NCBI GenBank assembly: GCA_030049565.1
Contig: JASIKQ010000323.1
Span: 1 to 7,970, forward strand
Direction of reading: 5' to 3'
Origin: Candidatus Sulfotelmatobacter sp.
Lineage (GTDB): Bacteria > Acidobacteriota > Terriglobia > Terriglobales > Acidobacteriaceae
DNA: 7,970 bases
The first letter of the stretch is position 1; every line of letters starts with the position of its first letter. Below are positions 6,363 through 7,970 of the stretch, piece after piece. A model generated the notes under the pieces. It had not been told where the DNA came from. It was given only the letters and a program-made list of their open reading frames with translations, and searched no databases. A program made the translations under genes and the position numbers.

Positions 6363-7454
6363 TTACGGAATGGACGCAATTGTACCCTTAGGCCCGACCG
6401 CCAACGCTCCGCCATCCGGATAAGCTGCAAGCGCATTGAATTGCACATTTTTCTCGCTGATGCGAGTCGGATTCCTTGGCGGACGGAAATCATAGACAAA
6501 CTTAGGGCCGACGATGAATAGCCGCGGGCGAGCCCGGTTCCTGCGCCCGCGGTCGTAGGTCACTGCAGAATAATAAGACTGCGGAAAAATCTTCGAGAGA
6601 TTCCATGTTTTTCCTCCATCGTTAGTGAAAGCGAGATTCGGCCCATCCTTTTCAGGATGCTTATAGTCTCCGCCCGCGATCGCACCGTTCAGCGCATCGC
6701 GAAAAGCGATGGAGAAAATCCCCGTAGAGTCTGCACCGTGCATGATCGGAGTTTCAAAAACCTGCCAGCTTTCGCCACGATCGGGCGAGTGAAACACGCG
6801 TGCCACTTTACCGCCGGTAGCGAACCATATATTTCCATTGCCAGACGCGCCGCCGGCAGACAAAATAGCAAGGCAACTGTTGCTCGCCGCAAACGCGCCT
6901 TCGCCCTCCACCGCAGCCGGCAGACGCGAAGAGGGAACTTGTGTCCACGTCTGGCCATCGGAGGTCATCAATACTTCAAATTTCAGCTTGCCTGTCTCAT
7001 CAGGCACGGGATCGCCGAGCGCGACGCCATGCGTTCGATCCCAAAAGACCATGCAATCCAAAAAGCCTTTTGGATTTGTATTCATGAACTGCAGCTGCCA
7101 ATGCCGGCCAAGATCATTGGTGTGATAAATGCGCGATTGATCTCCGGGGCCGGCCGACATCAGAAAAGCCTCATCGGCCGAAAATGCCACCACCGCGCGG
7201 AACTCGAGGGTTTCGGCGCCCGGAACCTGCTCGGGTGTCCATATGTACCCGCCATCGGTAGTGCGAAGATAAGTGCCGTGCGTGCCCGAAGCCCAAGCGA
7301 TCTGCCGTGAAACCACGCTGACGCCGCGAAGGCTTTCGCTAGTATGTGAAAGTTGCGTCCGCGGCGCGGACTGACTTAACGCCACAGCCGCGATAGAGAT
7401 TACGACGAGTGCACGCATAAGCGATCGTCGTAGACAGGAAGCCACAGGATACAT
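6363..7454 (-). CDS. Secreted Asp-box (BNR/YCF48-like) beta-propeller protein
   Basis: The 363-residue product has a hydrophobic export segment at about 14-27 (ALVVISIAAVALSQ) and then repeating propeller-type units. Asp-box motifs (S/T-x-D-x-G-x-x-W) are visible at 65-72 (TTDGGYIW), 112-119 (TNDLGRHW), 223-230 (SPDRGESW) and 277-284 (TNDGGKTW), with a shortened one at 164-170 (TSDGQTW). WDRTHGVALGDP near 138-149 and ALNGAIAGGD near 254-263 fit YCF48-like propellers. Asp-boxes stabilise the fold and are not catalytic, and I see no sialidase arginine triad, so no enzyme activity is assigned. It is likely exported and may bind a ligand or help assemble another protein. I chose the ATG at 7454 because AGAGG lies just upstream and overlaps the previous gene's stop codon. 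The ATG at 7418 (residue 13) would give a more compact signal peptide but lacks a ribosome binding site. It forms a two-gene unit with the DUF2911 gene. Confidence 0.85.
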   Translation of the reverse strand: MYPVASCLRRSLMRALVVISIAAVALSQSAPRTQLSHTSESLRGVSVVSRQIAWASGTHGTYLRTTDGGYIWTPEQVPGAETLEFRAVVAFSADEAFLMSAGPGDQSRIYHTNDLGRHWQLQFMNTNPKGFLDCMVFWDRTHGVALGDPVPDETGKLKFEVLMTSDGQTWTQVPSSRLPAAVEGEGAFAASNSCLAILSAGGASGNGNIWFATGGKVARVFHSPDRGESWQVFETPIMHGADSTGIFSIAFRDALNGAIAGGDYKHPEKDGPNLAFTNDGGKTWNLSKIFPQSYYSAVTYDRGRRNRARPRLFIVGPKFVYDFRPPRNPTRISEKNVQFNALAAYPDGGALAVGPKGTIASIP

Positions 7455-7463
7455 GCGCCTCTA
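7455..7463 (-). promoter_or_regulatory. Ribosome binding site overlapping the upstream stop codon
   Basis: On the minus strand the DUF2911 gene's TAG stop (7463-7461) runs directly into AGAGG (7462-7458), then CGC, then the ATG at 7454. The overlap suggests translational coupling of the two exported proteins. The 3-base spacing to the ATG is shorter than ideal. Confidence 0.5.
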
Positions 7464-7946
7464 CTTGATCATGAAATCGGCAAACGACGCCACCTTCCCG
7501 AAGTAGATGCGCAGAGTGCATTTGGTGGGGTAGTGGGCAAATGCGACCTCCAAAGTCTCCGAAGCCTCGGGAACCTGATCAGTCTCCATGGCAACGCGCG
7601 CCAAATCCTGCTTTTCATCGTAGGGAGCGCCCGCCGTGACATTCTTGTTCACCGCAAGCGTCCATTTATCTTTCGCAGGAATGGGATAAACCGTATAAGC
7701 TCCCACGGCAATGACAGAACCGCCGAGGGTAAGATCAGCTTCCGTAAACAGAGTCATCGGCGCACCGCCCGGCGCCCATGGCTTGCCGTTAGGCGGCTTC
7801 TCACTTTTCCAACTTACCGGGTTGTAACGGATATAGACTTGCCGTCCATCATCAAGATTGCAGCTGGCAGTAGCTGACTGGGCCACACAAATTCCAGCCA
7901 GGAAAACCGTGAAAACGACCCCAACGACAAAGCGAGCGCGGAGCAT
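7461..7946 (-). CDS. Secreted DUF2911-family protein
   Basis: The 161-residue product starts with a signal peptide: MLRARF followed by a hydrophobic stretch to about residue 22 (CVAQ). The mature part shows the DUF2911 pattern: a GKPWAPGGAPMT segment (family form G-x-x-W-R-x-G-A-N-x-x-T), then TEADLTLGGSVIAVGAYTVYPIP and KDKWTLAVNKN, and a closing TLEVAFAH/TLRIYFGK strand pair. DUF2911 proteins are small beta-rich exported proteins of unknown function, common in Acidobacteriota and Bacteroidota. Here GG-AP replaces the usual GAN-E at the motif. Cys29 and Cys143, near the two ends of the mature protein, could form a disulfide. The ATG at 7946 is chosen because GAGGG lies six bases upstream (7957-7953). 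A TTG six codons earlier has no comparable site. The cysteine at residue 20 does not fit a lipobox. It is the first gene of the pair seen here, and its promoter lies off the window edge. Confidence 0.85.
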   Translation of the reverse strand: MLRARFVVGVVFTVFLAGICVAQSATASCNLDDGRQVYIRYNPVSWKSEKPPNGKPWAPGGAPMTLFTEADLTLGGSVIAVGAYTVYPIPAKDKWTLAVNKNVTAGAPYDEKQDLARVAMETDQVPEASETLEVAFAHYPTKCTLRIYFGKVASFADFMIK

Positions 7947-7970
7947 TGCAGACCCTCGGGCCAAAAGTGT

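Noticed and set aside
6657..7310. A 217-codon plus-strand frame inside the propeller gene
   Set aside because: It is a shadow of the Asp-box protein, whose repeats clearly establish the minus-strand frame.

Overview
The window reads as a chromosomal segment from a member of the Acidobacteriota (probably Terriglobia). This is inferred from moderately high GC, a full-length primary sigma factor, and a mix of secreted beta-propeller, DUF2911 and OmpA/DUF4398 proteins typical of that group. No marker gene here fixes the taxonomy. Every gene I can support lies on the minus strand, so transcription runs from high to low coordinates.

In transcription order: (1) 7946-6363 is a tight two-gene unit encoding two exported proteins, a DUF2911 protein and an Asp-box (BNR/YCF48-like) propeller, separated by six bases. 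(2) 6262-4577 encodes a large envelope protein: signal peptide, N-terminal beta domain, DUF4398-like helices, a long Ala/Glu-rich coiled coil and a C-terminal OmpA peptidoglycan-binding domain. (3) 4436-3603 holds a conserved hypothetical gene and a stand-alone STAS anti-sigma-factor antagonist. (4) 3602-3090 is a non-coding stretch containing a convincing promoter, a dyad and a leader hairpin for rpoD. (5) 3089-1398 is rpoD, the housekeeping sigma factor, with a TTG start fixed by a good ribosome binding site and an in-frame stop just upstream, and a clear intrinsic terminator after it. (6) 1300-547 is 750 bases without a credible protein gene. It contains a second strong minus-strand terminator, a long imperfect hairpin and DnaA-box-like motifs, together suggesting an unrecognised small RNA gene. 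(7) 546-1 is the 5' part of dnaB, the replicative helicase, running off the window edge.

Most of the window is ordinary core or envelope biology. The region most worth a second look is the rpoD-dnaB intergenic interval, where a strong terminator has no protein gene in front of it. Next is the rpoD 5' region, where several possible control elements sit within 140 bases. I found no mobile element, CRISPR array, tRNA, rRNA or defence system.
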